A stretch of 64,000 bases of DNA from Pseudomonadota bacterium (GTDB lineage Bacteria > Pseudomonadota > Alphaproteobacteria > Rs-D84). Below the pieces are notes generated by a model, which was not told the origin of the DNA, did not search any database, and saw nothing but the letters and a program-made list of their open reading frames with translations. Made by a program: the position numbers and the translations under genes. The DNA lies in NCBI GenBank assembly GCA_023402015.1, contig JAEXCU010000018.1, positions 1-64,000 on the forward strand, read 5' to 3'. Positions 17,219-26,322 of the stretch are shown piece after piece; within the stretch, counting starts at the first letter, position 1; every line of letters starts with the position of its first letter.

Positions 17219-17650
17219 TTATTTTTCATATAATACAATAGATGGCAATTCGTTCAATTTTACGTAATTAAACATTTTATAATTTGCACGTCGTGCCTGT
17301 GGCGAAAGTATGTATTTTTTTAGATGGCTTTTGGGAACAAATGGGTAAAACAGAATTTTTTGATGCTCTTGGCCCTTTTCTGTCCATTTGAAGTTAAGAA
17401 TTAACAATGGCGGCATAATACCCGCCTTTAAAACCTTTTCCATAATATCCCATCCTGCACCACGCACGACGTTGCACGGTTTGTGATTCGCGGTTTTAAT
17501 CTGGGCACGGAAATTGCAACCACAACATTGAATATCACATAGCGGATAATTTTTTGGCAGCAACATTAAATCCTTATTACAGTTTGGACATTTAATTAAT
17601 TTTACAACTTCTTTTTCACCCTGGGTGCCATTGGCCTGTGTAATTGACAT
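17219..17650 (-). CDS. DpnI/Dam-replacing-like nuclease-domain protein
   Basis: The 143-residue protein has a four-cysteine zinc knuckle, CPNC...CDIQCCGC, running into FRAQIKT. The combination of CPxC, a Pro-x2-D before the second Cys pair and a (Q/E)xK right after it is the layout of the PD-(D/E)XK catalytic core in the DpnI/Dam-replacing family, which cuts methylated GATC or is derived from such enzymes. I take ATG 17650, preceded by AAGGAGT, over the frame start at 17683. It is isolated, with no methylase beside it, and is shorter than DpnI (about 250), lacking the C-terminal winged helix. It may therefore be a domesticated or orphan nuclease. Confidence 0.55.
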   Translation of the reverse strand: MSITQANGTQGEKEVVKLIKCPNCNKDLMLLPKNYPLCDIQCCGCNFRAQIKTANHKPCNVVRGAGWDIMEKVLKAGIMPPLLILNFKWTEKGQEHQKILFYPFVPKSHLKKYILSPQARRANYKMFNYVKLNELPSIVLYEK

Positions 17651-17890
17651 AAGAAAACACTCCTTAATTAAATAAATTACCATATTTTTTTATGGTTGTA
17701 AATTATATTGCGCATCTGAAAAAACTGTGAATTTCGCATGGTGGGTTATATTTTATCTGAATCCATTAACACGACACTATGCAGATACCAATATACGCCA
17801 ATCGGAAAATTATATCTATTTCTGTATGGATAATTGTTGACGAATTGTATTTTGTGTGCAAATATAATGCCGCAAATATAGGGAACACCA

Positions 17891-18538
17891 ATGAAATTAA
17901 CGGAAAAAATTAAAATTGCATTATTTGGGCAACAATCGCCCCAAATGCGTGCGATTAATAATTTTATTGAAAACAATGCATCACAAATCTTTTTGGGCCA
18001 CAAAGTGTATTCTTGGGATATAATTTGCCCGCCAGACTGTAAATGCACAATTGGTTGCATTAATTGCCACCGCCGGAATGAATTGGTGTACGGGTACAAA
18101 GGCCGAGAGGAATATAAAATCAAAATCAGTGATAATAATTCCACATATGAAATTTCCGCCGCATATGTCGCATGGCTGGCAACGCCGTACAAAAAAGCAC
18201 TGCCCGCAGAACAGGAAAGCGATTTAAACATTTCTTTGCGCACATGGCAAATCAGCAGAAAATGCAAAAGAATGCCCGCACCAATTACAATGGATAAGAA
18301 CTTTTTTCACCAAGGCAAAGGCGTTCGTGCGCAATCTGCATATATCGTGCATGTATGGCAGTTCATGCCTGGGATGAAAAATGACGGCGTTTTTTATCTG
18401 CCTGGCAGCGATATTGGACTGAAACCGACGACCGTTATTCCAGATATGAAATCTATACGTTTTGATAATGATGCCGATGCCGAACAATTATTCTTCAAAA
18501 TGCGCAAATTGTATAAAAAACAAGAAAAACAACGGTAA
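17891..18538 (+). CDS. hypothetical protein, cytoplasmic, cysteine pairs near the N-terminus
   Basis: The 215-residue product has no signal peptide. It carries four cysteines in CPPDCKCTIGCINC (about residues 47-60), which look like a small metal-binding cluster, followed by a mixed alpha/beta region and a Lys-rich tail (KMRKLYKKQEKQR). I recognise no family. A terminator follows directly. No operon partner. Confidence 0.65.
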   Translation: MKLTEKIKIALFGQQSPQMRAINNFIENNASQIFLGHKVYSWDIICPPDCKCTIGCINCHRRNELVYGYKGREEYKIKISDNNSTYEISAAYVAWLATPYKKALPAEQESDLNISLRTWQISRKCKRMPAPITMDKNFFHQGKGVRAQSAYIVHVWQFMPGMKNDGVFYLPGSDIGLKPTTVIPDMKSIRFDNDADAEQLFFKMRKLYKKQEKQR

Positions 18539-18540
18539 AA

Positions 18541-18573
18541 AACATCCCGCAAAATTATGCGGGATGTTTTTTA
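18541..18573. terminator. bidirectional terminator
   Basis: Stem ACATCCCGC/GCGGGATGT with T-run on the plus strand and A-run on the other side, between convergent genes. Confidence 0.85.
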
Positions 18574-18587
18574 TTATGAATTTTTGA

Positions 18588-18905
18588 TTATCGCAGGCCC
18601 TTGGCACGGCAACATGCAGATGCGGCGGTGCGCCAATCGGAATACTGTTTGCCCGGATCGCGCAGGTCTTTCCACGCCTGCCAGCCGCTGCACTTTTTAT
18701 TGGTGCCGGTTCCGGTACATTTTACATAACGACGCAGCGAACATGTTTGATTTGAAACCTTGCCGGTGTCGGTTGTGCATTTTACAACAACATTTTGATT
18801 GCGGGCATCATTTTTTCCCAATTCTTTGGATGACAGAACCTGGTACGCGGACGCACCGCCAATGGATGCAATAACAACGATTGCAGCAATAAATAATTTC
18901 TTCAT
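18588..18905 (-). CDS. small secreted protein with six cysteines
   Basis: The 105-residue product starts with a signal peptide (MKKLFIAAIVVIASIGGASA) and has cysteines in CTTDTGKVSNQTC, CTGTGTNKKC and ACCRAKG. The start at 18905 follows GGGGGCAGGT, a strong ribosome binding site, so the longer frame to 18989 is rejected. It lies 65 bp downstream of the large secreted protein at 18971, same strand. Unknown function; probably periplasmic or external. Confidence 0.75.
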   Translation of the reverse strand: MKKLFIAAIVVIASIGGASAYQVLSSKELGKNDARNQNVVVKCTTDTGKVSNQTCSLRRYVKCTGTGTNKKCSGWQAWKDLRDPGKQYSDWRTAASACCRAKGLR

Positions 18906-18970
18906 ACCTGCCCCCTGATTGTTTGTTATATTTATATTATACGCATCTGCGAAAAAAAATACAATGGGAA

Positions 18971-20701
18971 TTATTCGCGGGTGGACCACGGTTCGTCATT
19001 CATTATCAGATAATATAATTCTGAATTTTCATCACCGGGATTGCGAATTACCGGCCGCACGACATATATGTCGATATTACATGGGTGAATATTTTCGTCT
19101 TGCTGGGTTTCCAACAAATCCTGGTAAAATTTTGCGGCGGTATCCATTGCCTGTAAATACGCGGCGTCATCATCCGCTGCACTGACGGAATCGCCCATCC
19201 ACATTAACCACATTCCATGATTTACAACATTTTCCTGGCCCTGCAAATCGTCCGCAGACAGCAATAATAATGGTGAAAATTCAATTCCACTGGTGAATTC
19301 GCCGGTGCTGGTTTCGGTCCAATCGTAAATGCCGCCAACGAATTTCAGTGTACCATATACCAGGCCACCGGTCGCCTCTAACTTGGCCAATTTGCCGGCG
19401 TTTTTCAATGTAGACTGAAACAACCAATCGCGGATACGGCCCGATTTCATACTGCTGCGGGCAATTTTTGCGCCGCGGTTTAGAATTTTTCCGCCGGTGT
19501 TTGCAGCGCGCGCCGCACGCCATGTGCGCGCAATAATATTTCCACGTTGTGCCGCACGCAACCCACGCAATGCATGGCGATATTTGTTCAGTTCGGTGAA
19601 ACTGGCGCTGGCCTGTTTGAATTGTTTAACGTTGTTGTCTGTTTGTTCCATTTTGCGCATTGTGCCGGTCAGGTTATTTACCTGGTCCAATTTTTTTGCG
19701 TATGCGGCGGCATCCGTCGCGCGGTCAATTTTTTTTAATTCATCCGCCGCGCGTGCATAATTACGCGATATTTTTACATAATCACGAACAGAATCTGTTT
19801 TGCTGAGTGTGCGCATCGTCGTGCCCAAATTTTTTAATGTGCGTGATGCGCGCGCGGCCTTGGTCGTACCCAAAACGGCCGCCCCGCCCCCCATTGTTGC
19901 AACCGTAATTGCGACATCCAGGCCAATTTCCAAATAAGATATCCATTGTAAATTTACATCGCCCGCCACATAGTAATCGTTGGTGTCTTCTGGGACATTT
20001 ACCAAACGATGCATTGCAATATTCACCATTTCATTGTCGTTTGCCAATGCGCTGCCACTGGTGCAGCGGTCATTTTTTGGAAACAGATTGGCGATATTAT
20101 CCGCAATATATTTCAATGCGATTGTATTGTTTTTCCCATTCCCGACAAAGTTGTCCAATGCGCCCGATTCAACGACCATTATTCCATACCATGCCGGGTC
20201 GGTGTTCGTCCAAACAGACGCATCATTCAGGGCGCCAATACGCGGACTGGGGTCTGTGCCGGGCAAACTGCGTTTGTTTGCGGCGATTAATCTTTGTTGC
20301 AGAATTTTTGGTTGGGTTTCGTAATTTACGACAATTTCCCGTCCGCCGGGAAAGGTGGTTATCACCGGTAAAAAAGTTATCGTTTCATCCGGCGCTGCGC
20401 CGGAAATTTCCGGGCACGCCAGTACGGATTTAATTACATCCGGGCGTGAAAAGTTTGTGTAAATCCATTGCTGAATAACTGTTTCGGAATCTGATTCTGA
20501 AACTTGGTTCATTGTTTCGGCCAATGCATTTGCAAATATCGCCGTGGCGCATTGCGTATCATTCGGCGTGCGCGCCAAGATTTCATCGGTGGCAACAAAA
20601 TCAGACGTACCAGGCATAGACGACGCCACATCAATATCCGCCGACATGCATGCTGGCGTTATCATCAGCGTCAGTATAAAAGAAATAATATATTTTCGCA
20701 T
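18971..20701 (-). CDS. secreted or lipid-anchored helical protein of unknown function
   Basis: The 576-residue product starts MRKYIISFILTLMITPAC, a signal peptide with a possible lipobox-like end (TPAC). The central part has a hydrophobic Gly/Ala stretch (LDVAITVATMGGGAAVLGT) that could enter a membrane, flanked by basic helical segments (KAARASRTLKNL, ARAANTGGKILNRGAKIARS). The C-terminal quarter is acidic. I use ATG 20701 because the upstream in-frame region overlaps the preceding gene. It is the third of three tightly spaced genes (21789, 20712, 18971) after a prepilin peptidase, suggesting a shared envelope function. Confidence 0.7.
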   Translation of the reverse strand: MRKYIISFILTLMITPACMSADIDVASSMPGTSDFVATDEILARTPNDTQCATAIFANALAETMNQVSESDSETVIQQWIYTNFSRPDVIKSVLACPEISGAAPDETITFLPVITTFPGGREIVVNYETQPKILQQRLIAANKRSLPGTDPSPRIGALNDASVWTNTDPAWYGIMVVESGALDNFVGNGKNNTIALKYIADNIANLFPKNDRCTSGSALANDNEMVNIAMHRLVNVPEDTNDYYVAGDVNLQWISYLEIGLDVAITVATMGGGAAVLGTTKAARASRTLKNLGTTMRTLSKTDSVRDYVKISRNYARAADELKKIDRATDAAAYAKKLDQVNNLTGTMRKMEQTDNNVKQFKQASASFTELNKYRHALRGLRAAQRGNIIARTWRAARAANTGGKILNRGAKIARSSMKSGRIRDWLFQSTLKNAGKLAKLEATGGLVYGTLKFVGGIYDWTETSTGEFTSGIEFSPLLLLSADDLQGQENVVNHGMWLMWMGDSVSAADDDAAYLQAMDTAAKFYQDLLETQQDENIHPCNIDIYVVRPVIRNPGDENSELYYLIMNDEPWSTRE

Positions 20702-20711
20702 AAAATGACTT

Positions 20712-21788
20712 TTAATAAATGCCGCCGGCATTCGCCGAACCGCACATACGCATAATTCTTTGTCTTTCGACCTGAATATTTTTAATTGCGATATCATATG
20801 GATTATTTGATACAACCGGTGAAACAGGTATGTTTGTACCATTGGATGTACACGTATTTCCTGATTTTGTATATCCGGAAATGCAATCCCAATTCCAACA
20901 GAAATTTTCAATGTCTGGGGTATGGGTTATGTAATTATCAATTCCGGCCAATGGACCATTTTGATCGCCGCCACAGTATCTGTACACGCATTCTGGTTGC
21001 CAAAAATCATCTTTCCATAATCCGTCCCACCATGATGACTTGGTCGCATCGCCACCCTGTAAACATTGACGCACACCGTATGATTTTACACCGTCGTTTT
21101 CAACAACACAAAACATATAATCACCAATGTCGGCATAGCGTTGGCCCTGGTTAAACTGGGTATGACAACATGTAAACAATCCGGTTGCCGGATCGTTTAA
21201 ACAATCTGTTTCAGAAAATAATTGTGATCCAGAAATTGCACCGCCAACAATTGCACCACCGGCAATCGCAACACCGTATCCGATTTGTCCAATACCAGGA
21301 ATGGCATTTATAACCGCTGCTCCACCGGCGGCCGCGGTTGCACCACTGAGTGTACCTTCAAGAACATTTCCCCATGTGTGTTCTGTGTCGCCTGATGCAG
21401 AATCAATCACACCGACGGTTCCGGCAACCGCACCAACTGCGCCCAGTGCGGCACCAACCTTGGCACCCTTGGACATACCCTTCCATCCCTTGGCGGTTGT
21501 TGTTGTGCCACCAGGTGCAGTTGGGGTGGTGCCGCCCCCTGTGGGTGCTGGCGCAGGTGGCGTTGTCGGTGTTGTTGTGGGGGCAGCAGGGGTTGTTGGC
21601 GTTATGCCGGGCATGCCAGCGACATTAATCAGACGACCGGTATTTCCATCCCGCCAACGATGATCGGATATGCTTTGTACCGGCACAACATTTGCATCGT
21701 TCCACATTAAAGCATTAGCGTCATACTGTTTCCATAATGCCCCAAATAACACAAATATGGCAAAAAATTGTAATGATTTTTTCAGCAT
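20712..21788 (-). CDS. secreted protein with Gly/Ala-rich hydrophobic domain
   Basis: The 358-residue product has an N-terminal signal or anchor (LKKSLQFFAIFVLFGALW), a Pro/Thr linker (residues about 60-100, TPTTPPAPAPTGGGTTP), then a glycine-zipper-like hydrophobic region (KGAKVGAALGAVGAVAGTVGV and AAGGAAVINAIPGIGQIGYG) and a cysteine-rich C-terminus (CLNDPATGLFTCCHTQ, CVYRYCGG). Glycine zippers often mark membrane-inserting proteins. Start and upstream stop are adjacent (TAAATG), so it is coupled to the gene at 21789. No family recognised. Confidence 0.72.
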   Translation of the reverse strand: MLKKSLQFFAIFVLFGALWKQYDANALMWNDANVVPVQSISDHRWRDGNTGRLINVAGMPGITPTTPAAPTTTPTTPPAPAPTGGGTTPTAPGGTTTTAKGWKGMSKGAKVGAALGAVGAVAGTVGVIDSASGDTEHTWGNVLEGTLSGATAAAGGAAVINAIPGIGQIGYGVAIAGGAIVGGAISGSQLFSETDCLNDPATGLFTCCHTQFNQGQRYADIGDYMFCVVENDGVKSYGVRQCLQGGDATKSSWWDGLWKDDFWQPECVYRYCGGDQNGPLAGIDNYITHTPDIENFCWNWDCISGYTKSGNTCTSNGTNIPVSPVVSNNPYDIAIKNIQVERQRIMRMCGSANAGGIY

Positions 21789-22685
21789 TTAAATATATTT
21801 TCCCCGTGTTTGGCATTCTGTAATTTTTTTGCCCTCTTGGCGACATTTTTGCAATGCGGCCAAATCAGAATTTAATATATTCAGTTTTGCCAATTCCTGG
21901 GCACAATATGCACCCTGGCGTTGCAGATATGTTTCTTCGTCTTCTATATTTAATTGTTCATATGCGGATTTGTCTTTGTATGGTGCGTATCCGGTGGCGG
22001 CGTTTTCCATGCGTTCGGAAAAAGATAAATCGGCCGCGGTGGTCGGAAAATCTGCACGGACTATTTTTTCATTTCCGGCGCCATTTTGCGATTGCAAATT
22101 GTCCAATTCTATTTTGCGTTCCAGCATTTCCTGCATCCAAGGATCGCCATTCCATGTTGGTAATTGTGGTGCATATGGATTTTGAATTTTAAATTCAGGT
22201 TCATTTGCGGCCGGATTTGGTGCCGTTGCACCCGGAAATGCAACCTGTTTATTCGTTGGTGCGGCGGTTGAATGTGTGGCCACATAAGATTGGAATTCTG
22301 TGTCAATAAAACCCGCACATGCGGTTGCATAATTATGACTGGGGATACTGGCCAATTGAATAATCAGTGTCGGACGCGCATCGTCCAAACTGTCATTAAT
22401 GCAATTATTTCTGGATGCGCAATATGATGCAACCAATGCCGATACAACACGTTGGCAATCACCGGTACCGACATCTACACCCTGGACATATACGGGTTGT
22501 GGCATGCGCTGATTATACGGACTGTCTGGTGTCCAGAATGGATTAGATGAATAATTTTGAACGTTTTGTATCAGGCCGTGTTTAGACATCGGTCGGTCGG
22601 ATGTTGGAAACGTTGTGCATTCTGCGCCCGTTGTTAACAACATGGCGGATAATATCATTACTGATGAAAATAAATGCAAATTCAT
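21789..22685 (-). CDS. secreted protein of unknown function
   Basis: The 298-residue product has a signal peptide (MNLHLFSSVMILSAMLLTTGAEC, with a possible lipobox TGAEC). Cysteines are spaced through the mature part (DCQRVVSALVASYCASRNNC, CAQELAK, CRQEGKKITEC). The C-terminal third looks helical. GGGGAACGAG precedes the ATG. It lies 27 bp downstream of the prepilin peptidase and is coupled to 20712. Unknown function. Confidence 0.72.
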   Translation of the reverse strand: MNLHLFSSVMILSAMLLTTGAECTTFPTSDRPMSKHGLIQNVQNYSSNPFWTPDSPYNQRMPQPVYVQGVDVGTGDCQRVVSALVASYCASRNNCINDSLDDARPTLIIQLASIPSHNYATACAGFIDTEFQSYVATHSTAAPTNKQVAFPGATAPNPAANEPEFKIQNPYAPQLPTWNGDPWMQEMLERKIELDNLQSQNGAGNEKIVRADFPTTAADLSFSERMENAATGYAPYKDKSAYEQLNIEDEETYLQRQGAYCAQELAKLNILNSDLAALQKCRQEGKKITECQTRGKYI

Positions 22686-22712
22686 TCTCGTTCCCCTGTC
22701 CTATTTATTTAA

Positions 22713-23183
22713 TTATAACAAAAACGCCATTGCAATCAAAGATAAAATTCCACTGATTGCAAAGAACGGCGCAAAAGGAATGTATTTCTGATTACGCCAT
22801 CTGCCCCAGGCGATACCGAATATACACGCCAATACCAACGCGATGGATAAACCCGTCGGCCCCAGCCACCATCCACCAACCCCCAGTAATTTTATATCGC
22901 CCATTCCAATTGGGGACTGGGCGTCTGCATTTTTTTTGCGCATTGCGTAATCAAATGCAAATCCGACAATTGCGGCCAGGCCGTATCCAAACGCGGCCCC
23001 AACGGCCGCCACACGTGGGCCACATATCCATGGAAACCACGACACCACCATCAGGCCAATTATAAATAACGGAAACAAATATGCATCCGGAATGATACGT
23101 CGGCGGAAATCAGCCACAGAAATTTGCCACAAACATCCCACCGCGGCGGCCAATAAAATAATAAAAAAGATTAACGAAATCAT
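22713..23183 (-). CDS. A24-type prepilin peptidase (TadV/CpaA-like)
   Basis: The 156-residue, five- to six-helix protein carries both catalytic aspartates of GxGD aspartyl proteases: ADFRRRIIPD (first Asp after helix 1) and GMGDIKLL (GxGD). It lacks the N-terminal methylase domain, as in CpaA/TadV enzymes that process Flp-type prepilins. No pilin gene or Tad operon is visible; instead three unknown secreted proteins follow. Their N-termini look like ordinary signal peptides, so its substrate is probably elsewhere on the chromosome. Confidence 0.85.
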   Translation of the reverse strand: MISLIFFIILLAAAVGCLWQISVADFRRRIIPDAYLFPLFIIGLMVVSWFPWICGPRVAAVGAAFGYGLAAIVGFAFDYAMRKKNADAQSPIGMGDIKLLGVGGWWLGPTGLSIALVLACIFGIAWGRWRNQKYIPFAPFFAISGILSLIAMAFLL

Positions 23184-23256
23184 ATTTTTCCCCCTTGCCT
23201 TTCGATTCGAAACTATGCTACACTTATACCATAAAGTTTAACAAGGATTTTTTAAA

Positions 23257-23847
23257 ATGAGCAAAGGTTGGGATAACGCGACGCTGAAAAAACTGAAAGC
23301 CCTGACGGGAAAAGGTTTATCAACATCCGAAATAGGCAAGCGTTTGGGAATATCTAAAAACGCAGTTGTGGGTAAATTAAACAGACTGGGTTGGAATTCC
23401 AAGGCCGGTGGTGCGCCTGCGGTGGCAACGGGTAAAGAAAAAACTGTTGCCAAAAAGACCACAAAAACAACAACCAAGGTTGCGACCACAAAGAAAGCGG
23501 CAACTGGCAAAGAAACCAAAAAGGCAACAACGTCGCCCAAGGCGCCTGCCAAGAAACCCGCGGCAACCACCAAAAAGGCGGCGCCTGTGGCAAAGCCTGC
23601 GACAAAAACCGCCGCGGCGCCCAAGGCGGCGAAGTCCCTGACGACAAATTTGGCGATGCACCAGCGTATTATTCAGCATTCGCTGGAAATGGCAAATTTA
23701 AAGCCGAACCAGTGTCGTTGGCCGATTGGGGACCCTGATTCAGAAAACTTTCATTTCTGTGGCGAAACAGTTTTTGTTGGCAAACCGTATTGTTATGAAC
23801 ATTGCAAGCAGGCATATCAGTTTACAACACCGCCCAAGAAAAAATAA
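23257..23847 (+). CDS. gcrA: GcrA cell cycle regulator
   Basis: GcrA is an alphaproteobacterial transcription factor that binds sigma70 and CcrM-methylated promoters. The 196-residue product begins MSKGWDNATLKKLKALTGKG with the helix-turn-helix LSTSEIGKRLGISKNAVVGKLNRLG, exactly as in the family. A long Lys/Ala/Thr linker (about residues 48-130) separates it from the C-terminal cysteine region CRWPIGDP...FCG...YCYEHC that contacts sigma factor. The ribosome binding site is AAGGAT. It is followed after 22 bp by a membrane protein gene. It is the best lineage marker in the window. Confidence 0.93.
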   Translation: MSKGWDNATLKKLKALTGKGLSTSEIGKRLGISKNAVVGKLNRLGWNSKAGGAPAVATGKEKTVAKKTTKTTTKVATTKKAATGKETKKATTSPKAPAKKPAATTKKAAPVAKPATKTAAAPKAAKSLTTNLAMHQRIIQHSLEMANLKPNQCRWPIGDPDSENFHFCGETVFVGKPYCYEHCKQAYQFTTPPKKK

Positions 23848-23869
23848 ATTTGTCCGTGGGGGATTAATA

Positions 23870-25954
23870 ATGCAAAGCGAGAGAGAAAATTTGTCATCGT
23901 TAACACCAAAAGATTTTGATATTGCCGGAAATGAATTTCGGGCGTATTATGATAACGCCAATAATTTGGTGTTCGTTGTTGACAGTACTTTGGATGACAG
24001 AAAACCAAACGTATTGTTGGTTATTAATCCATCGGGCGACCGCAAATGGGATGATGTTTTGGTTAATGATTATGGTGTTGACCTGGAAACGGTGCGGCCC
24101 AAAAAGGACAATAAATATCAAAAACTGGATATTGAATACAGTGGTCTGTCGGAATATGACGATTTAATACATCAATATATATCAGGTGGTGATTTGTCGG
24201 GCGCACTGGCGGCATTGTCGGAATTTCGTGATGCATCTGTGCGGCGCGCGGCATCGGAACGCTTGGCGGCGGCGACGGAAACGGCGGACAAATCGCGCGA
24301 TACAATCATAAAAACAAATCAGACCATTTCTGAATTACAAACGCGGATAAAAAAATTGCGTTCCAAATTGTCCCAGCAGAAAAAATCGGTGGGCAAAGAA
24401 CCGACCAAGCAATCTGCGGCGAAAATTTTGCGGACGGAATCGCAAATTGATGCGACAAATGAAAAACTGCGTCGTGCGAAAAAGCGTCTGACCAACGCCC
24501 AACGCAGGTTGGTTGCCGCGGACGAAGATGCACAGGTCGCACGGACAATATTGGAACGGAACCCACAATCCGCCACCGCCGCGCCGCATCATGCCGCGCG
24601 TAAATCCGCCCTGCCGGCGGCGCGTCCGCCACACGATTTGGTGGCACGTGAAATTGCGCCTGTGCCCGCAAAAACAGAACCAGAATTTACAGAAATTATA
24701 ACAGAACAACCAAAGGCAGAAGTTATGGCCGACGAAGAAGTAAAACCACTGTTTGACAAAGACCCGGAAATATTGGATGAAGAAATCGCTTTTAAACCGA
24801 TTGAATTTGATGTACCCAATCCGTCGCCGACCCCAACAACAAATATTAATGATGTTGTTGCATCTGATGTGTTTGAACAGGCCACGCCATCACCGTTGTC
24901 TTTTACGCCGCCCGTATCTAATAATTCGTCGGCTGCAAATAAACCGATTGAGGTCAGACCAATTTCAGGTGTGCCAGACGCGCCCGCCCAGACCCAACCG
25001 GTTTTAGATACCATTACATCGGTTGAGGCACCAAATCCCGAAATTGTGGCAACACCGCAACCTGAATTCACATCGCAATCGCGCCCTGCACCGGTTATGC
25101 CAGATGTACCGGGGACGTCGTACAATGCAAATAATGCGGAACCTGAAATTTCGCCGGCGCCATTGTCATCGGATTTCAGACCGGTTTCACCAATCAGCGG
25201 TACAAGCGTATCTGCAACAGAACCGGCCCAGCGTAAACCGACACTGATATATTATATCATGTTGATATTATTAATCGTGTTATCAATATTCACATTGTGG
25301 TTATATCAGCGCAGTTCTGCGGATAATGTGCCCGACCTGACGACGGTGGCGTCAACTGAAAACGCCATGCCCACGGCGGTTGTGGCCACGGGTACTGATA
25401 CGCCGTTTATTGCGCCGGTAAATGAAAATAATGCAGATGAAATAACGGAAACGGTTCAAATTATACCGCCAACCCCGATTTCGCAACCTGAACCCGTGGT
25501 GATGCCTGAACCGGAACCAGAACCTGTCCAGGTCAGTGCGCAGGTGGCTGAATCCGTGTCGGTTGTGGCGCCACAGCCTGTATCACAGCCTGAACCGGTG
25601 GTTGTCCCAGAACCCGAACCGGAACCTGTTGCAGTAATGGTGGAACCAGAACCGGTTGAATCACCATTTATTACCGCGCCCGAACCAGTTGCGACGCCGG
25701 CCGAACCGGTGGTGAATAAACCCGCATATAATGTATCACAGCAAGAAAATATGTTTGTTGCCGCACCTGATTATGAAACGGATGCCACGTATTATTCAGA
25801 CACGCAATATGACGAACCGGCCGAAACCTGTGACGGTGGTGCGTTGCCAAATGCAAATGGATGTTGCCCTGGTGAAATATTTACCGATATGGAAGATGGC
25901 ACATTTGCATGTTGTACATCAGACGGGGTTGAATGTTTCCCGCCAATGCAATAA
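23870..25954 (+). CDS. single-pass membrane protein with coiled coil and Pro/Glu-rich outer part
   Basis: The 694-residue product starts at ATG 23870 after GGGGGA. An N-terminal globular part (about 1-110) is followed by a coiled coil (about 110-230, rich in Lys, Arg, Ala and Glu), a Pro/Val/Ser-rich stretch, one transmembrane helix near residue 465 (ending LSIFTLWLYQR), then TonB-like PEPEPEPVQV repeats and a cysteine-rich end (CDGGALPNANGCCPGE, FACC, CFPPMQ). The layout suggests a cytoplasmic coiled coil linked through the membrane to a periplasmic spacer. I recognise no family. It probably shares a transcript with gcrA. Confidence 0.75.
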   Translation: MQSERENLSSLTPKDFDIAGNEFRAYYDNANNLVFVVDSTLDDRKPNVLLVINPSGDRKWDDVLVNDYGVDLETVRPKKDNKYQKLDIEYSGLSEYDDLIHQYISGGDLSGALAALSEFRDASVRRAASERLAAATETADKSRDTIIKTNQTISELQTRIKKLRSKLSQQKKSVGKEPTKQSAAKILRTESQIDATNEKLRRAKKRLTNAQRRLVAADEDAQVARTILERNPQSATAAPHHAARKSALPAARPPHDLVAREIAPVPAKTEPEFTEIITEQPKAEVMADEEVKPLFDKDPEILDEEIAFKPIEFDVPNPSPTPTTNINDVVASDVFEQATPSPLSFTPPVSNNSSAANKPIEVRPISGVPDAPAQTQPVLDTITSVEAPNPEIVATPQPEFTSQSRPAPVMPDVPGTSYNANNAEPEISPAPLSSDFRPVSPISGTSVSATEPAQRKPTLIYYIMLILLIVLSIFTLWLYQRSSADNVPDLTTVASTENAMPTAVVATGTDTPFIAPVNENNADEITETVQIIPPTPISQPEPVVMPEPEPEPVQVSAQVAESVSVVAPQPVSQPEPVVVPEPEPEPVAVMVEPEPVESPFITAPEPVATPAEPVVNKPAYNVSQQENMFVAAPDYETDATYYSDTQYDEPAETCDGGALPNANGCCPGEIFTDMEDGTFACCTSDGVECFPPMQ

Positions 25955-25959
25955 AAAAA

Positions 25960-25981
25960 TCCCCCGAATGGGGGATTTTTT
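25960..25981 (+). terminator. terminator after the gcrA operon
   Basis: Stem TCCCCC/GGGGGA with loop GAAT followed by six Ts. Confidence 0.85.
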
Positions 25982-25983
25982 AA

Positions 25984-26062
25984 TGTGTAGTGTGTAGAGT
26001 GGAAAGTGTAATCAATTTGTTTATATCCTAACTTACAATTTTTACTCTACACTGTTCACACC
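25984..26062. repeat. imperfect inverted repeat
   Basis: GTGTAGAGT (left part) and ACTCTACAC (right part) with flanking GTGTAA/TTACA pairs form a long imperfect hairpin between the gcrA terminator and the promoter of RNA 2. Confidence 0.5.
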
Positions 26063-26074
26063 ATTTTTTCTCTC

Positions 26075-26103
26075 TTGTAATTTAATCCCAATCATTATAT
26101 AAT
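26075..26103 (+). promoter_or_regulatory. promoter of RNA 2
   Basis: -35 TTGTAA (26075-26080), 17-nt spacer, -10 TATAAT (26098-26103); start G at 26110. Confidence 0.8.
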
Positions 26104-26109
26104 TCTTAT

Positions 26110-26322
26110 GTCAATGGGTGTTCCATTGATGGGGTGTGGAAACCTCTGCGTAAGCGTCGGAATACAAACCTGCGGCGCGCAATTGGCGCCGGTTTTAATA
26201 TTCAGACGAAAAACAAAACTCCTGATACCCATTGGGCCAGGAGGGCCGCGGAATATTTAATACGTGGCACAATTCTTACGATTGTTTCCAACCTCCTGAC
26301 CACCAAGTTTTGGTGGTTTTTC
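26110..26322 (+). ncRNA. structured leader RNA, copy 2
   Basis: About 213 nt. P1 TCAATGG/CCATTGA (loop GTGTT); P2 TGGAAAC/GTTTCCA with GGGGT/ACCTC; P3 CGTAAG/CTTACG; P4 CGTC/GACG; P5 GAATA/TATTC and AAACC/GGTTT over GGCGC/GCGCC; P6 CTCCTG...CAGGAG; P7 GCCGCG/CGTGGC. GGCCAGGAGG (26235-26244) can pair with CCTCCTGACC (26292-26301), which enters the terminator stem; the single C-A mismatch recurs in copy 3. Compared with copy 1, P2, P3 and P7 have changed on both arms and still pair. It precedes the cysteine-rich gene at 26350. Confidence 0.85.
26299..26322 (+). terminator. terminator/attenuator of RNA 2
   Basis: Stem ACCACCAA/TTGGTGGT, 3-nt loop, then five Ts; ribosome binding site AGGAG follows at 26336-26340. 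Confidence 0.85.

Noticed and set aside
21301..21663. Plus-strand frame rich in Pro, Val and Ala
   Set aside because: It is the antisense shadow of the Gly/Thr/Pro-rich gene at 20712-21788.
23238..23679. Minus-strand frames over gcrA
   Set aside because: They mirror the Lys/Ala/Thr linker of gcrA in reverse; gcrA itself is clear.
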